This document shows positions 55,824 to 64,000 of a stretch of 64,000 nt of DNA, one piece after another. This DNA comes from Janthinobacterium rivuli. GTDB taxonomy: Bacteria > Pseudomonadota > Gammaproteobacteria > Burkholderiales > Burkholderiaceae_D. Made by a program: the position numbers and the translations under genes. Positions within the stretch are counted from its first letter, which is position 1. Every line of letters starts with the position of its first letter. The DNA lies in contig NZ_WFLJ01000012.1 in assembly GCF_009208735.1 (NCBI RefSeq), forward strand, positions 170,372 through 234,371, read 5' to 3'. Under the pieces are notes generated by a model. The model ran no database searches. It was not told the origin of the DNA and worked only from the letters and a program-made list of their open reading frames with translations.

Positions 55824-56491
55824 CGGTGTGGCATGCGCGCCGTGCCGCCTTGCGCTGGCTCGCCGCCTGCGCCGCCACCGTGGCAATGCCCGCGTGGGCC
55901 CTGCGGGCGGCTGCCGGGACCCAGGTGCGGCTGTCGCAGGCGCAGAGCCGCGCCTTCCAGGCGTGGATGCTGCGCATCGTCAATGCGCAGATCGAACGGG
56001 GGCCGTCGCCGCGCTGGACGCACCGCGATTGCGCCGGCCTGGTGCGCTTTGCCGTCAACGAAGCGCTCACCGTACATGACGCGAAGTGGCTGCATGCGAA
56101 TGGCATCGCCAGCGACCGGCGCCTGCCGCCCGAGCTGGAATTGAGCGCGTCCCAGGCCGCCTTGCGCAACCGCTGGGTGCAGACGGATGGCAAGGTTGGC
56201 CACTTCGTCACGGCGCTGGCGCTGGTGCAGCACAACAGCCGTTTCATCGCCCGCGAAATCAGCCAGGCGCTGCCCGGCGACCTGCTGTTTTTCGACCAGG
56301 GCGACGAACAGCATCTGATGGTCTGGATGGGGGCGCGCATCGCCTACCACACCGGCACCGTCACCCCCGACGACAATGGTCTGCGGACCGTCGATATCAA
56401 AGAACTCACGAGCTGGAAGGACACGCGGTGGCAACCTGTCGTCAACAATCCGAATTTCGCCGGGGTGTTCCGGCTGGCGTTTTTATCATGA
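55820..56491 (+). CDS. yfaT: YfaT-like DUF1175 protein with NlpC/P60-like active site
   Basis: A 223-residue protein matching E. coli YfaT (DUF1175). The N-terminus has a Sec- or Tat-like signal ([20 protein letters not shown]). The mature part shows the pattern of papain-like NlpC/P60 peptidases: Cys71 in [15 protein letters not shown], His165 in [20 protein letters not shown], and a third polar residue His177 in IAYHTG. I infer that it is a cysteine peptidase or amidase of the periplasm acting on peptidoglycan peptides; no activity is known to me. The start overlaps the yfaA stop and its own stop overlaps the yfaS start (ATGA both times). Confidence 0.9.
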   Translation: MTVWHARRAALRWLAACAATVAMPAWALRAAAGTQVRLSQAQSRAFQAWMLRIVNAQIERGPSPRWTHRDCAGLVRFAVNEALTVHDAKWLHANGIASDRRLPPELELSASQAALRNRWVQTDGKVGHFVTALALVQHNSRFIAREISQALPGDLLFFDQGDEQHLMVWMGARIAYHTGTVTPDDNGLRTVDIKELTSWKDTRWQPVVNNPNFAGVFRLAFLS

Positions 56492-59400
56492 AGCTGCTAT
56501 TTGCCAGCCTGCTGGCGTTGGCGCTTATTGGCGGCGCCTCGGCGCAGGAACGCGAGTCCAGCAACTACGCCACCTTCAAGGGCGAGCCCTTCTTCCTGCT
56601 GTCGGACGCCAGTTACGGCAGCACCGACGAGTCGCGCGTGCGGCTCGAGGTGCCGGGCCGCGACATGGGCCGCATGAATCTGGAAGCGTATTCGGGTGCC
56701 GACATCGTCGTCTACCGCGTGCCCGAGCCGATGGAATTCCTGAAAAAACAGCGCAATCTGCACCGCATCCAGGTCGAAGGCAATTACCAGGGCGAGGGCC
56801 TGGCCAACACCTTGAGCTTTTTGTGGGATAGCTGGTGGAAGCAGTCGCGCCTGGCCTGGCGCAAGCTGTTTTCCGGCGAGGCGCGCCGCGCGGTCACGAA
56901 GGAGCAGCCGCAGCTGGCCACGAATGACGCGATCCGCCGGCCGACCGTGTTCGCCAACCATCCGCAGTACAAGCCGATCAAGGGCATGGAGCTGGTCGAC
57001 AGTTTCCGCTATCCGATCTGGCAGGCCAGGGCCATCGCGCCGCCGAAAGGCGTCAAGCTCGATGGATCGAGCAGCGACTTCATCGTCGCCGGCGCCGGCA
57101 ACGTGATGATCCCGCTGGGCAAACGCCAGCCGGGCCTGTACCTGGTCGAGGCGATCATCGGCGAGCACCGCGCCACCACCCTGGTGTTCGTGTCGGACAC
57201 GGTGGCCGTCACCAAGGTATCGTCCGGCCAGATGCTGGTGTGGACGGCGCGGCGCGACAACAGCGCCGCCGTGGCCGGCGCCAGCGTGGCGTGGACCGAC
57301 GGCACGGGCGTGCTGCAGTCGGCCACCACCGGCACCGACGGCGTGGCCTCGCTCGAGCGCGGCAGCCCGGAACACACGTATGTGCTGGGCCAGGACCGCG
57401 CCGGCGGGGTGTTTGTGTCCGAGAATTTTTACTATGACAGCGAGATCTACAACACCAAGATTTATGCGGTGACCGACCGGCCCCTGTACCGGCCAGGCGA
57501 CGAGGTCAACGTCAAGTTTGTGGGCCGCGAATTCACGTCGGCGCGCGCATCGCAGGCGGCGGCTGGCGCGCCGCTAAGCTTGACCGTGCTCAATCCGAAC
57601 GGCACGCCGCTGCTGACGCAAACGCTGCAGCTGTCCGGCGATACGGGCGCGGACACGCGCTTCCGCCTGCCGACGGAAGCCACCGCCGGCGGCTATGAGC
57701 TGCGCTTCAATTACAGGGATGGCGCGTACGGCGCGGCCTTCCGCGTGGCCGAATACGTCAAGCCGCACTTTGAAATCAACGTCCAGCCCTCGAAACCGGA
57801 ATTCAAGACGGGCGAGGCGGTCAAGGGCAGCATCGCGCTGCGCTACCCGGATGGCAAGCCGGTGAAAAACGCGAAGATGACCCTGTCGCTGCGCGGCCAG
57901 CAAAACACGATGGTCGAGGGCGAACTGCGTTACAGCGGCCTGTTCCCCGTGGCCTTGAAGACCGAGGAAGTGACGAGCGACGGCAGCGGCAATGTGGACT
58001 TCACCTTGCCTCCCGCCGCCGACCCGTCGCGCTACATCCTGACCGTGCTGGCGACCGATGGTGCGGCCTACCGCGTCAAGGCGACGCGCGAGCTGATGAT
58101 AGAACGCTCGAGCAGCAGCTACCAGCTGAAGGCCACGCGCCAGTTTTCCGATCCGGGCCAGTCCGTGCACTTCGACTTGCTGGCCGATGGCCAGGGCGCG
58201 GCCAAGCCCGTGCGCTGGGAGATGGTGCAGCTGGAAAAACAAAGCAAGACCGAGGGCGCATTCGATCCAAACGCCAAGGGCTGGGACGTGACATTCCCCA
58301 CATCGGGTTCGTATCAGCTGGCGCTGCGCGACGAACGGGGCAACCTGCTGGCCGCCGCCAGCCACTGGGTCGCCGGCGATGGCGTGCAAACGACGCCGGG
58401 CAGCATCGAGATCGTGCTCGATCGCGCCCGCTATCGTCCGGGCGACACCGCCGAAGCCTTGATCACGTTCTCGGACAAGGTCGACCAGGCGCTGTTGACG
58501 CTCGAACGCGACAAGGTGGAGCACCATGGCTTGATGGCCGGCGCCGCGGATTGGTACCAGGCGAAGCGCGTGGCGCCGCGGCAGTGGCGCGTGCGCATTC
58601 CCGTCAAAGAGGAACATGGACCGAACATGACGTTCTCGGTGGCGTACACGCGCAATGGCGACTTCGTCTTCGAGAACGCCGGCCTGCAAGTGATCGAACC
58701 GCGCATCGCGCTGCAGTTCAAGAGCGACAAGGAGGTCTACCAGCCCGGCGAGAAGGTGACCCTGGACGTCAAGGCGACCCTCGACGGCAAGCCGCTGAGC
58801 ACCATGGTGGCGCTAGGCGTGGTCGATGAAATGATTTATGTGCTGCAGCCGGAAATCGCGCCGGACATCGGCGACTTCTTCTACCATCCACGCCGCAACA
58901 ACGTGCGCACCACGGCCAGCCTGTCTTTCATCAGCTACGACATGGCGCAGGGCCGCACCGCCGGCGCGCCCGCGCGCCACAATTACAACGAGCGCGGCGT
59001 CAAGGTGCTCGAACGTCCGCGCCGCGACAATATCGATACGGCGTACTGGGCGCCATCGCTGAAGACCGACGCGAATGGCAATGCGCGCGTGAGTTTCACC
59101 ATGCCGGACGCGCTGACCCGCTGGCGTATCACGGGCCGCGCGATGGACGAGCAGGGGCGCGTGGGCCAGCGCACGGCCTATCTGCGGTCGGACAAGAACT
59201 TCTATGCCAAGTGGACGGCGCCCGACTGGATGCGCGCCGGCGACGCGCCGCGCGCCTCGGTGGCCGTGTTCAACCAGACGGGCAAGGAGCAGGCGCTCGA
59301 CGTCGTCCTTTCCGGTGGTGCGCAGCCGAAGACGGAAAAACTGTCCGCCAAACCGGGCGTGAACTATGTCGAATTCCCGCTCGCTGCTGGCGCTACCGGG

Positions 59401-61023
59401 CCGCTGCGCCTGGAGTTGAAACAGAATGGCAAAGTGGTCGACGCGCTTGACACGGCCATGCATATCTTGCCCGCCGCCTGGAGCAGTCCGCGCTCGCTGG
59501 TGCTGCCGCTCGATGGCGCCACGAGTGATATTCCACTCAAGTTGCCGGCGGACGCGCGCAATATCCGCGTCTCGTTCGCGCAGGGCGCGGCCAGCCAGTT
59601 CGCGCGCATCGCCGACGATCTGATCGACTATCCGTATGGCTGCGTGGAGCAGACGGCCAGCCGTTTGATTCCGCTCGCGCTTGCCACGCAAAGCCTGGGG
59701 CCGGACGCCGGCGCGGCAAGCGAACGCCTGCAAACGCTGCTGACGGCGCAGCGCCTGCGCCTGGTCTCCATGGCCGGTCCGAACGCCGTCTTCGGCTGGT
59801 GGGGCAATGCCACGGCCGGCAATGCCTTGATGACGGCCTACGCCTATTACGCGGACTGGTATGCGGCGCGCGCGCTGCGCATCGAGCTGCCGCCCGAGCA
59901 CTGGAACAAGCTGCTGGCCGTCTACAGCGAACATGGCTTGAAGGATGCGATGGGCGACCGCGCGCTGGTGCTGTGGATGGCGCGCGAGATGGGCTTGCCC
60001 ACGCAGACGCTGGCTGCCGGCCTGGTGGACGACAGCGCCATCGCCGTCCTGGGCGGCAAGCCGCGCCAGGCGGGCGACGGCGGCAGCCTGCTGCTGGGCG
60101 GGGCCCTGGATCGCGAAGCGCAGGCGATGAGTCTTGGCCTGGTGGCGCTGGTCGCCAGCCAGAATGGCGTCGCCTTGCCGCATGGGCTGCAGCTGCAAGT
60201 GGCCAGTGCCTGGCAAGTCTTGCGCGAGTCCAAAGCGCCCGTGGCGCAGGCCTTGCTGATGCTGGCCGGCGAAGTGCCGCCATCGCAGGCCGATGCGGTA
60301 CTGGCCGGCGTGCGTGCCGAGATGCCGACGCTGGACCGCGCGATGACGTTGATGTGGGTGCAAAAGAAACTGGGTGGCGCATCGTTCGGGAAGGGGCCGG
60401 CCGTGGTGCTGGACGGCGCCTGGCAAAAACGCGACAGCCGCAGCGGTCAGCCGCTCTGGCGCTGGCTTGACGTCAAGGGCGTGCCTGACAAACTGCGTCT
60501 CGCCGCACCGGCGCCGGCCGGCACGGTGGCCGTGCTGCAGTACGACAGTCACGCCGCCGAAACGCAAAGCTTGCCGGTCACCGTCGAGCGGCGCATCCTG
60601 CATATGAAACAAGGCAAGGGCGGCTACACGACGGAACTGGTCAAGCCGGGCGAGGCGCTCAGCACGGACGCGCTGTACCTCGATGAAATCACCTTGAAAG
60701 CGGCGCCGGGCGCGAAGCACCGCTTTGGCCTGCTGGAAGTGGCGCTGCCACCGGGCGCCATGGTCGAATCGACCACCTGGGGCATGGTCATGGCGGGCGA
60801 CAAGCCGGCCGCGCTGGAACGCGCGCGCCACACGGAGCGCCGCGACGGCTATGCCGTGCCGATCGAGCCTTTGGCCGGCGAGGTGACGGTGCGCCATCTG
60901 ATTCGCTTTGCGCAGAAGGGCAGTTATGTGCTGCCGCCGGCGCGCTTTTACCGCATGTACCAGCCGGAGCAGAAAGCCTTCGAGGGCGGCGGCAAGAGCA
61001 CGCGCGCGCTGAAGGTCGAGTGA
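56488..61023 (+). CDS. yfaS: Bacterial alpha-2-macroglobulin YfaS, with CVEQ thioester motif
   Basis: A 1511-residue periplasmic alpha-2-macroglobulin (E. coli YfaS is 1534). The signal peptide ends at ASA (residue 19), with no lipobox. MG beta-sandwich repeats follow (one begins [15 protein letters not shown], residue ~330; another has [16 protein letters not shown]). The A2M domain is near 840-930 ([34 protein letters not shown]). The thioester motif CVEQ is intact at 1052-1055 in [17 protein letters not shown]. Alpha-2-macroglobulins trap proteases by conformational change after bait cleavage. The start overlaps the yfaT stop; its own stop overlaps the yfaQ ATG in TGATG. P. aeruginosa MagD is the studied relative. 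Confidence 0.96.
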   Translation: MKLLFASLLALALIGGASAQERESSNYATFKGEPFFLLSDASYGSTDESRVRLEVPGRDMGRMNLEAYSGADIVVYRVPEPMEFLKKQRNLHRIQVEGNYQGEGLANTLSFLWDSWWKQSRLAWRKLFSGEARRAVTKEQPQLATNDAIRRPTVFANHPQYKPIKGMELVDSFRYPIWQARAIAPPKGVKLDGSSSDFIVAGAGNVMIPLGKRQPGLYLVEAIIGEHRATTLVFVSDTVAVTKVSSGQMLVWTARRDNSAAVAGASVAWTDGTGVLQSATTGTDGVASLERGSPEHTYVLGQDRAGGVFVSENFYYDSEIYNTKIYAVTDRPLYRPGDEVNVKFVGREFTSARASQAAAGAPLSLTVLNPNGTPLLTQTLQLSGDTGADTRFRLPTEATAGGYELRFNYRDGAYGAAFRVAEYVKPHFEINVQPSKPEFKTGEAVKGSIALRYPDGKPVKNAKMTLSLRGQQNTMVEGELRYSGLFPVALKTEEVTSDGSGNVDFTLPPAADPSRYILTVLATDGAAYRVKATRELMIERSSSSYQLKATRQFSDPGQSVHFDLLADGQGAAKPVRWEMVQLEKQSKTEGAFDPNAKGWDVTFPTSGSYQLALRDERGNLLAAASHWVAGDGVQTTPGSIEIVLDRARYRPGDTAEALITFSDKVDQALLTLERDKVEHHGLMAGAADWYQAKRVAPRQWRVRIPVKEEHGPNMTFSVAYTRNGDFVFENAGLQVIEPRIALQFKSDKEVYQPGEKVTLDVKATLDGKPLSTMVALGVVDEMIYVLQPEIAPDIGDFFYHPRRNNVRTTASLSFISYDMAQGRTAGAPARHNYNERGVKVLERPRRDNIDTAYWAPSLKTDANGNARVSFTMPDALTRWRITGRAMDEQGRVGQRTAYLRSDKNFYAKWTAPDWMRAGDAPRASVAVFNQTGKEQALDVVLSGGAQPKTEKLSAKPGVNYVEFPLAAGATGPLRLELKQNGKVVDALDTAMHILPAAWSSPRSLVLPLDGATSDIPLKLPADARNIRVSFAQGAASQFARIADDLIDYPYGCVEQTASRLIPLALATQSLGPDAGAASERLQTLLTAQRLRLVSMAGPNAVFGWWGNATAGNALMTAYAYYADWYAARALRIELPPEHWNKLLAVYSEHGLKDAMGDRALVLWMAREMGLPTQTLAAGLVDDSAIAVLGGKPRQAGDGGSLLLGGALDREAQAMSLGLVALVASQNGVALPHGLQLQVASAWQVLRESKAPVAQALLMLAGEVPPSQADAVLAGVRAEMPTLDRAMTLMWVQKKLGGASFGKGPAVVLDGAWQKRDSRSGQPLWRWLDVKGVPDKLRLAAPAPAGTVAVLQYDSHAAETQSLPVTVERRILHMKQGKGGYTTELVKPGEALSTDALYLDEITLKAAPGAKHRFGLLEVALPPGAMVESTTWGMVMAGDKPAALERARHTERRDGYAVPIEPLAGEVTVRHLIRFAQKGSYVLPPARFYRMYQPEQKAFEGGGKSTRALKVE

Positions 61024-62705
61024 TGCGCGTGGCATTTCCCGCATTGATGGCGGCCCTGCTGCTGGCCGCACCTGCGTGGTCTGCATCGCTGGATGTGGCC
61101 TGGTGGCGTGATGGCAAGACGGAAGTGCGCCAGCTGCGTCAGGGCGGCACGACGCCACCGCCGTTTGGCGGCGCGCGGCAAGTGCCGCTGGCCAGTCTGT
61201 GGAAGCTGTTCGTGTATGTGTATGCGACGGATAACAAGGTGGCGATGCCGGATTACCGCTGCGGCGGCCGCGATCCGGAAGAGGTGTATTGCTGCGATGC
61301 GGGCCAGAGCATCGGCCGTGACGCGGCGCTGGCGCAGTCCTGCGGGCCATTTTTTTCGCCCAAGCGCCTGATGATCACGGCCGCGCCGTGGCGCCAATAC
61401 TGGACCGGCCGCCTGGGCGCGGCGCCTGCCGGGGACTTCGCCTGGCTGGCCGATCCCGCCCAGCTGGCGCCGGCGCGCATGGTGCGCCTGGACAGCTTGC
61501 TGCGCGCGCTCGACAGCATCCCGGCCGCCAGCCGCGTGGACGCCGAAGCGGCGCTGCTGCGCGTGGTGCTGGACGGGCGCGGGGCCGGGACGGCGCGCTG
61601 GTTCGGCAGCCAGCTGCGCGTCAAGACGTATTCCTGGCACGCGCGGGGCCGGGCAGACGAACGGATTGGTGGCGCGGCGGGCTGGCTGGCCGACGGCACG
61701 CCGATCTGGTTTGGCGGCGCGGGCGGCAGCAGCAATGTCTTCGAACAGTGGGCCCCCAGGTTGGCTGCCAGCTTGCCGAAAGTCGGCGCGGCCGACGATG
61801 GCGGCTGCGTGGTGGTTGATTACTTCAAGCGTTATCCGCTTCGCGCCGTGCGCGGCGAACGTGGCGTGGCCGTAGCCGGGCCGCTGCATGGGCGCTACCA
61901 TGTGCAGTTCGAGAATGGCCAGAACCTGGCCTTGCGCAGCAACGGCGAGTTGATGCTGCTGCAAGAGAAGGGCGGCCGTCCGCAATTGCGCGGCCGCTTC
62001 GGCGTCAATGAATATGTGGCGCGGGTGCTCGATCGCGAGGCGAGTACGAATGAGCCGGAAGCGGCCAAGGCGCTGGCGATCGCCGCACGCACGTATTTGC
62101 AGCAGAACGCGGTGACCGTGGCGGGCTGCCAGCAGATCGCCGACAGCAGCGCGACCCAGCGCGTCAGTCCCAGCCCCGCCACGCCGGCGGCGCTGGCGAT
62201 TGCGCGCTGGACCGACCAGTTGATCGTCGATGGCGTCACCGTGCGCTATCACAGCAACCAGCCGTCCGAGGGCACGATGGCGTGGAGCGAGGCGGTGCGG
62301 CAGGCCAGGCAGGGCAAGCACTATGATGAATTGCTGGCGGCGGCCTATCCCGGCGGCGCGCTGAGTACCTTTGGCAACACCGGCGCGCGTTGCCGTCGCC
62401 TGGCGCAGAACGAGGATTGGCTGGCGCAGAACGTGCCGCGCTGGCAGCGCGTGCTGCTGCGCGAGGCCGGCTACGAGGCGCCGCCGCAAGCGCCGCTGGT
62501 CTGTGCCCTGTCCAGCGGCGCGCCGTATTCGGAACAGTCGCGCAACCGCATCTTCATGCGGCCGCTGGCCACGCGCGAAGACCGCATCACCTTGACCCAT
62601 GAATATTTACACCTTGGCCTGCGCCGCCATCCGCGCGGCCAGGACGAAGAATATGTCGAGCGGCTGGCCCGCCGGCTCGTTGACCTTAACCTGGAGGCCC
62701 TGTGA
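61023..62705 (+). CDS. yfaQ: YfaQ-like DUF2300 protein: PBP-like, SpoIID-like and HExxH-containing
   Basis: A 560-residue exported protein (signal [20 protein letters not shown]). Reading the sequence I see three parts. Residues ~50-240 look penicillin-binding-like: SLWK at 58-61 as SxxK and SCG at 106-108 where SxN is expected (ALAQSCGPFFSP). Residues ~327-440 resemble SpoIID: NEYVARVLDREAS with Glu339, then EAAKALAIAARTYLQQN, a later Cys and SSATQRVSPSPATPAALAI. The last ~40 residues carry HEYLHLGLRRH (H526, H530, H536), HExxH-x5-H. Officially DUF2300, unknown function; enzymatic roles are inference. ATG at 61023 is preferred to GTG at 61020. Confidence 0.92.
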   Translation: MRVAFPALMAALLLAAPAWSASLDVAWWRDGKTEVRQLRQGGTTPPPFGGARQVPLASLWKLFVYVYATDNKVAMPDYRCGGRDPEEVYCCDAGQSIGRDAALAQSCGPFFSPKRLMITAAPWRQYWTGRLGAAPAGDFAWLADPAQLAPARMVRLDSLLRALDSIPAASRVDAEAALLRVVLDGRGAGTARWFGSQLRVKTYSWHARGRADERIGGAAGWLADGTPIWFGGAGGSSNVFEQWAPRLAASLPKVGAADDGGCVVVDYFKRYPLRAVRGERGVAVAGPLHGRYHVQFENGQNLALRSNGELMLLQEKGGRPQLRGRFGVNEYVARVLDREASTNEPEAAKALAIAARTYLQQNAVTVAGCQQIADSSATQRVSPSPATPAALAIARWTDQLIVDGVTVRYHSNQPSEGTMAWSEAVRQARQGKHYDELLAAAYPGGALSTFGNTGARCRRLAQNEDWLAQNVPRWQRVLLREAGYEAPPQAPLVCALSSGAPYSEQSRNRIFMRPLATREDRITLTHEYLHLGLRRHPRGQDEEYVERLARRLVDLNLEAL

Positions 62706-63463
62706 GTTTTTCTAGCCGTTGCGCGATTCCCCTGATGCTATTGCCACTCTGGGCGCAGGCCCAGGTCACCATCGATGCACCGAAGGGCGGCTGGCGCAAT
62801 TCGGCCGGCGCGCGCGAGGACTATACGCAAGCGGTCAATTACCCCGCCGCCTCGGTCAACCTGCAGCCGGGCCAGGCCGAGACGGCGCAGATACGGGGAC
62901 GTATCGCGGGCGCCGTCAAGGGCAAGCCCGCCACGTTGGTAGTCAATGGCGTGGCGATGCCGATGGAGGTGGACGAGGACGGTAGCTACGGCCGACCCTA
63001 TGGATTCGGCAGCGGCTCGAACAGCGTGGAAGTGCGTTCGCCCGATGGCAGGAGCCGTGCGCGCACCCAGTTTGTCGACAGCTACCAGGGCAAGACGCAG
63101 GCGCGTCTGCGCATCGTGCTGTCGTGGGACAGCCCCGGCACCGATCTTGATCTGCATGTGGTCACGCCGGACGGTGGTCATGCCTGGTACGGCAATCGCG
63201 TCCTGAAAGATGGCGGTGCGCTGGATGTGGATGTGACCACCGGCTATGGGCCGGAAATCTTTTCCAGCGCGGCGCCGCTGAAGGGTAACTATCACGCCTA
63301 TGTCAATTACTACGGCAGCGGTGAGAACACGGCCATGCTGACCGTCGCCCGGATATCGATCATCACCAACGAAGGCACGCCGCGTGAAAAGCTGCAAAGC
63401 TTCCAGGTACCGATGCGGGCCGCCGGCGAGCTGACCTTGGTGAAATCGTTCGTCTTGCCATAA
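62702..63463 (+). CDS. yfaP: YfaP-like DUF2135 exported protein
   Basis: A 253-residue exported protein matching E. coli YfaP (DUF2135). A signal peptide (ending LWAQAQ) precedes the mature protein, which starts IDAPKGGWRNSAGAREDY. The DUF2135 part includes IVLSWDSPGTDLDLHVVTPDG and GYGPEIFSSAAPLKGNYHAY, a beta-rich fold with acidic DLDLH-type residues possibly binding metal or sugar. Role unknown. The GTG at 62702 is supported by GGAGG 5 bases upstream and overlaps the yfaQ stop (GTGA). It is the last gene of the operon; the rRNA promoter -35 starts 9 bases after its stop. Confidence 0.92.
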   Translation: MSFSSRCAIPLMLLPLWAQAQVTIDAPKGGWRNSAGAREDYTQAVNYPAASVNLQPGQAETAQIRGRIAGAVKGKPATLVVNGVAMPMEVDEDGSYGRPYGFGSGSNSVEVRSPDGRSRARTQFVDSYQGKTQARLRIVLSWDSPGTDLDLHVVTPDGGHAWYGNRVLKDGGALDVDVTTGYGPEIFSSAAPLKGNYHAYVNYYGSGENTAMLTVARISIITNEGTPREKLQSFQVPMRAAGELTLVKSFVLP

Positions 63464-63471
63464 ATGGCGCT

Positions 63472-63499
63472 TGCGTAGCCACGGCGCCTTGGCTATAAT
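63472..63499 (+). promoter_or_regulatory. Ribosomal RNA operon promoter (sigma-70)
   Basis: -35 TTGCGT, 16-base spacer, perfect -10 TATAAT, followed by a GC-rich discriminator (CGCCCCC), typical of stringently controlled rRNA promoters. It starts 9 bases after the yfaP stop. Confidence 0.85.
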
Positions 63500-63883
63500 T
63501 CGCCCCCTCGCTGAGCGACGCATGCAAATGCCGAGTAAAGCAGGGTGAAAAAGAAGGTTGACGAAATGCTGCAAACGCTTCATACTCTTCCTTCTTCGCA
63601 GCTGACAAACACAACGCTTTGTCGATAGCGCGAAAGCAGTAGCCGAATACAGTTCTTTAACAATTAACAGTCGATAAGTGTGGGCATTTGATGTAAGTGC
63701 AGCGTCAATCTTCGGATTGGCGTAATACTTAAAATATATCAAATGTTCACAAGAAATAATGAAATAGGCGCTACGAAAGTAGTGGCCTGTCAGTTTTTTG
63801 AGTGAGCAAATCTTTTGCAATGCAAAAGATTTGGATGGTAGCGATACTGTCCGACCTGTCAGAAATGACATTAAACAGAGATT
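63500..63883 (+). other. Leader of the rRNA transcript
   Basis: A ~384-base leader without a gene. It holds a boxA-like antitermination site, AGTTCTTTAACA at 63651-63662, followed by the conserved ACAGTCGATAAGTGTGGGC region, and a perfect hairpin at 63808-63832 (12-base arms AAATCTTTTGCA / TGCAAAAGATTT, 1-base centre). The right end should pair with sequence after 16S for RNase III processing; that partner is outside the window. Confidence 0.75.
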
Positions 63884-64000
63884 AAACTGAAGAGTTTGAT
63901 CCTGGCTCAGATTGAACGCTGGCGGCATGCCTTACACATGCAAGTCGAACGGCAGCACGGAGCTTGCTCTGGTGGCGAGTGGCGAACGGGTGAGTAATAT
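63884..64000 (+). rRNA. rrs: 16S ribosomal RNA (5' end only)
   Basis: The conserved 16S start, CTGAAGAGTTTGATCCTGGC, begins at 63887 and the universal 27F primer site follows; the gene continues past the window edge. The V1 region (AACGGCAGCACGGAGCTTGC onward) looks like Janthinobacterium. On the plus strand, rightward from oriC, so transcribed with the replication fork. Confidence 0.97.

Noticed and set aside
58813..61350. Long open frame antisense to yfaS and yfaQ
   Set aside because: No conserved domain or start signal; the opposite strand is a clear macroglobulin gene.
63363..63614. Minus-strand open frame overlapping the rRNA promoter
   Set aside because: It crosses the yfaP end and the promoter and has no protein-like content.

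Overview
The window is high-GC DNA from a betaproteobacterium of the Oxalobacteraceae, most likely a Janthinobacterium or close relative. Two things point there: the first ~117 bases of a 16S rRNA gene at the right edge look like Janthinobacterium (inference from memory, no search run), and the chromosomal-origin gene order (gyrB-dnaN-dnaA on the minus strand, then rpmH-rnpA-yidD-yidC-mnmE on the plus strand) is the usual one in Burkholderiales. The DnaA-box-bearing gap at 31553-32064 is the probable oriC, so the two halves of the window are the two replichores next to the origin.

Left replichore (1-31552). A truncated chemotaxis receptor, a lipoprotein and a YfcG-type glutathione transferase are followed by a periplasmic HbpS-like/HiuH pair that is divergent from a CusRS/HprRS-like two-component system. 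Then come a large SF1 helicase, a second chemotaxis receptor, a LysR regulator divergent from an EstB-like serine hydrolase plus MFS exporter, DinB, MarC, an AraC regulator divergent from a DMT exporter, and a MORN-like secreted protein that appears cut short by one stop codon. A third chemotaxis receptor, an AI-2E family permease, two unknown proteins, a diguanylate cyclase and a MarR-GNAT fusion lead to gyrB, dnaN and dnaA.

Right replichore (32065-64000). The ribosome/tRNA/membrane-insertion operon is followed by small unknowns, an Hpt protein, a CAP-domain lipoprotein, pssA, an aldo/keto reductase with a TetR regulator, a three-subunit membrane-linked sugar/alcohol dehydrogenase (Tat-exported small subunit, GMC flavoprotein, triheme cytochrome c), a D,D-carboxypeptidase, a hydrolase and a thioredoxin-like ferredoxin. 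A minus-strand Mce/Mla-type lipid transport operon (permease, ATPase, MlaD-like protein, PqiC-like lipoprotein, VanZ protein) lies downstream of a B12-binding-type radical SAM gene.

The most interesting region is 54216-63463: five translationally coupled genes in the same order as Escherichia coli yfaA-yfaT-yfaS-yfaQ-yfaP, built around a periplasmic alpha-2-macroglobulin. Read directly, YfaT looks like an NlpC/P60-type cysteine peptidase. YfaQ looks like a three-part protein: a penicillin-binding-protein-like SxxK domain, a SpoIID-like domain, and a C-terminal HExxH-x5-H motif. The macroglobulin keeps a CVEQ thioester motif. Together these suggest an uncharacterised envelope surveillance or peptidoglycan-repair system. 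The operon ends a few bases before the promoter of a ribosomal RNA operon.
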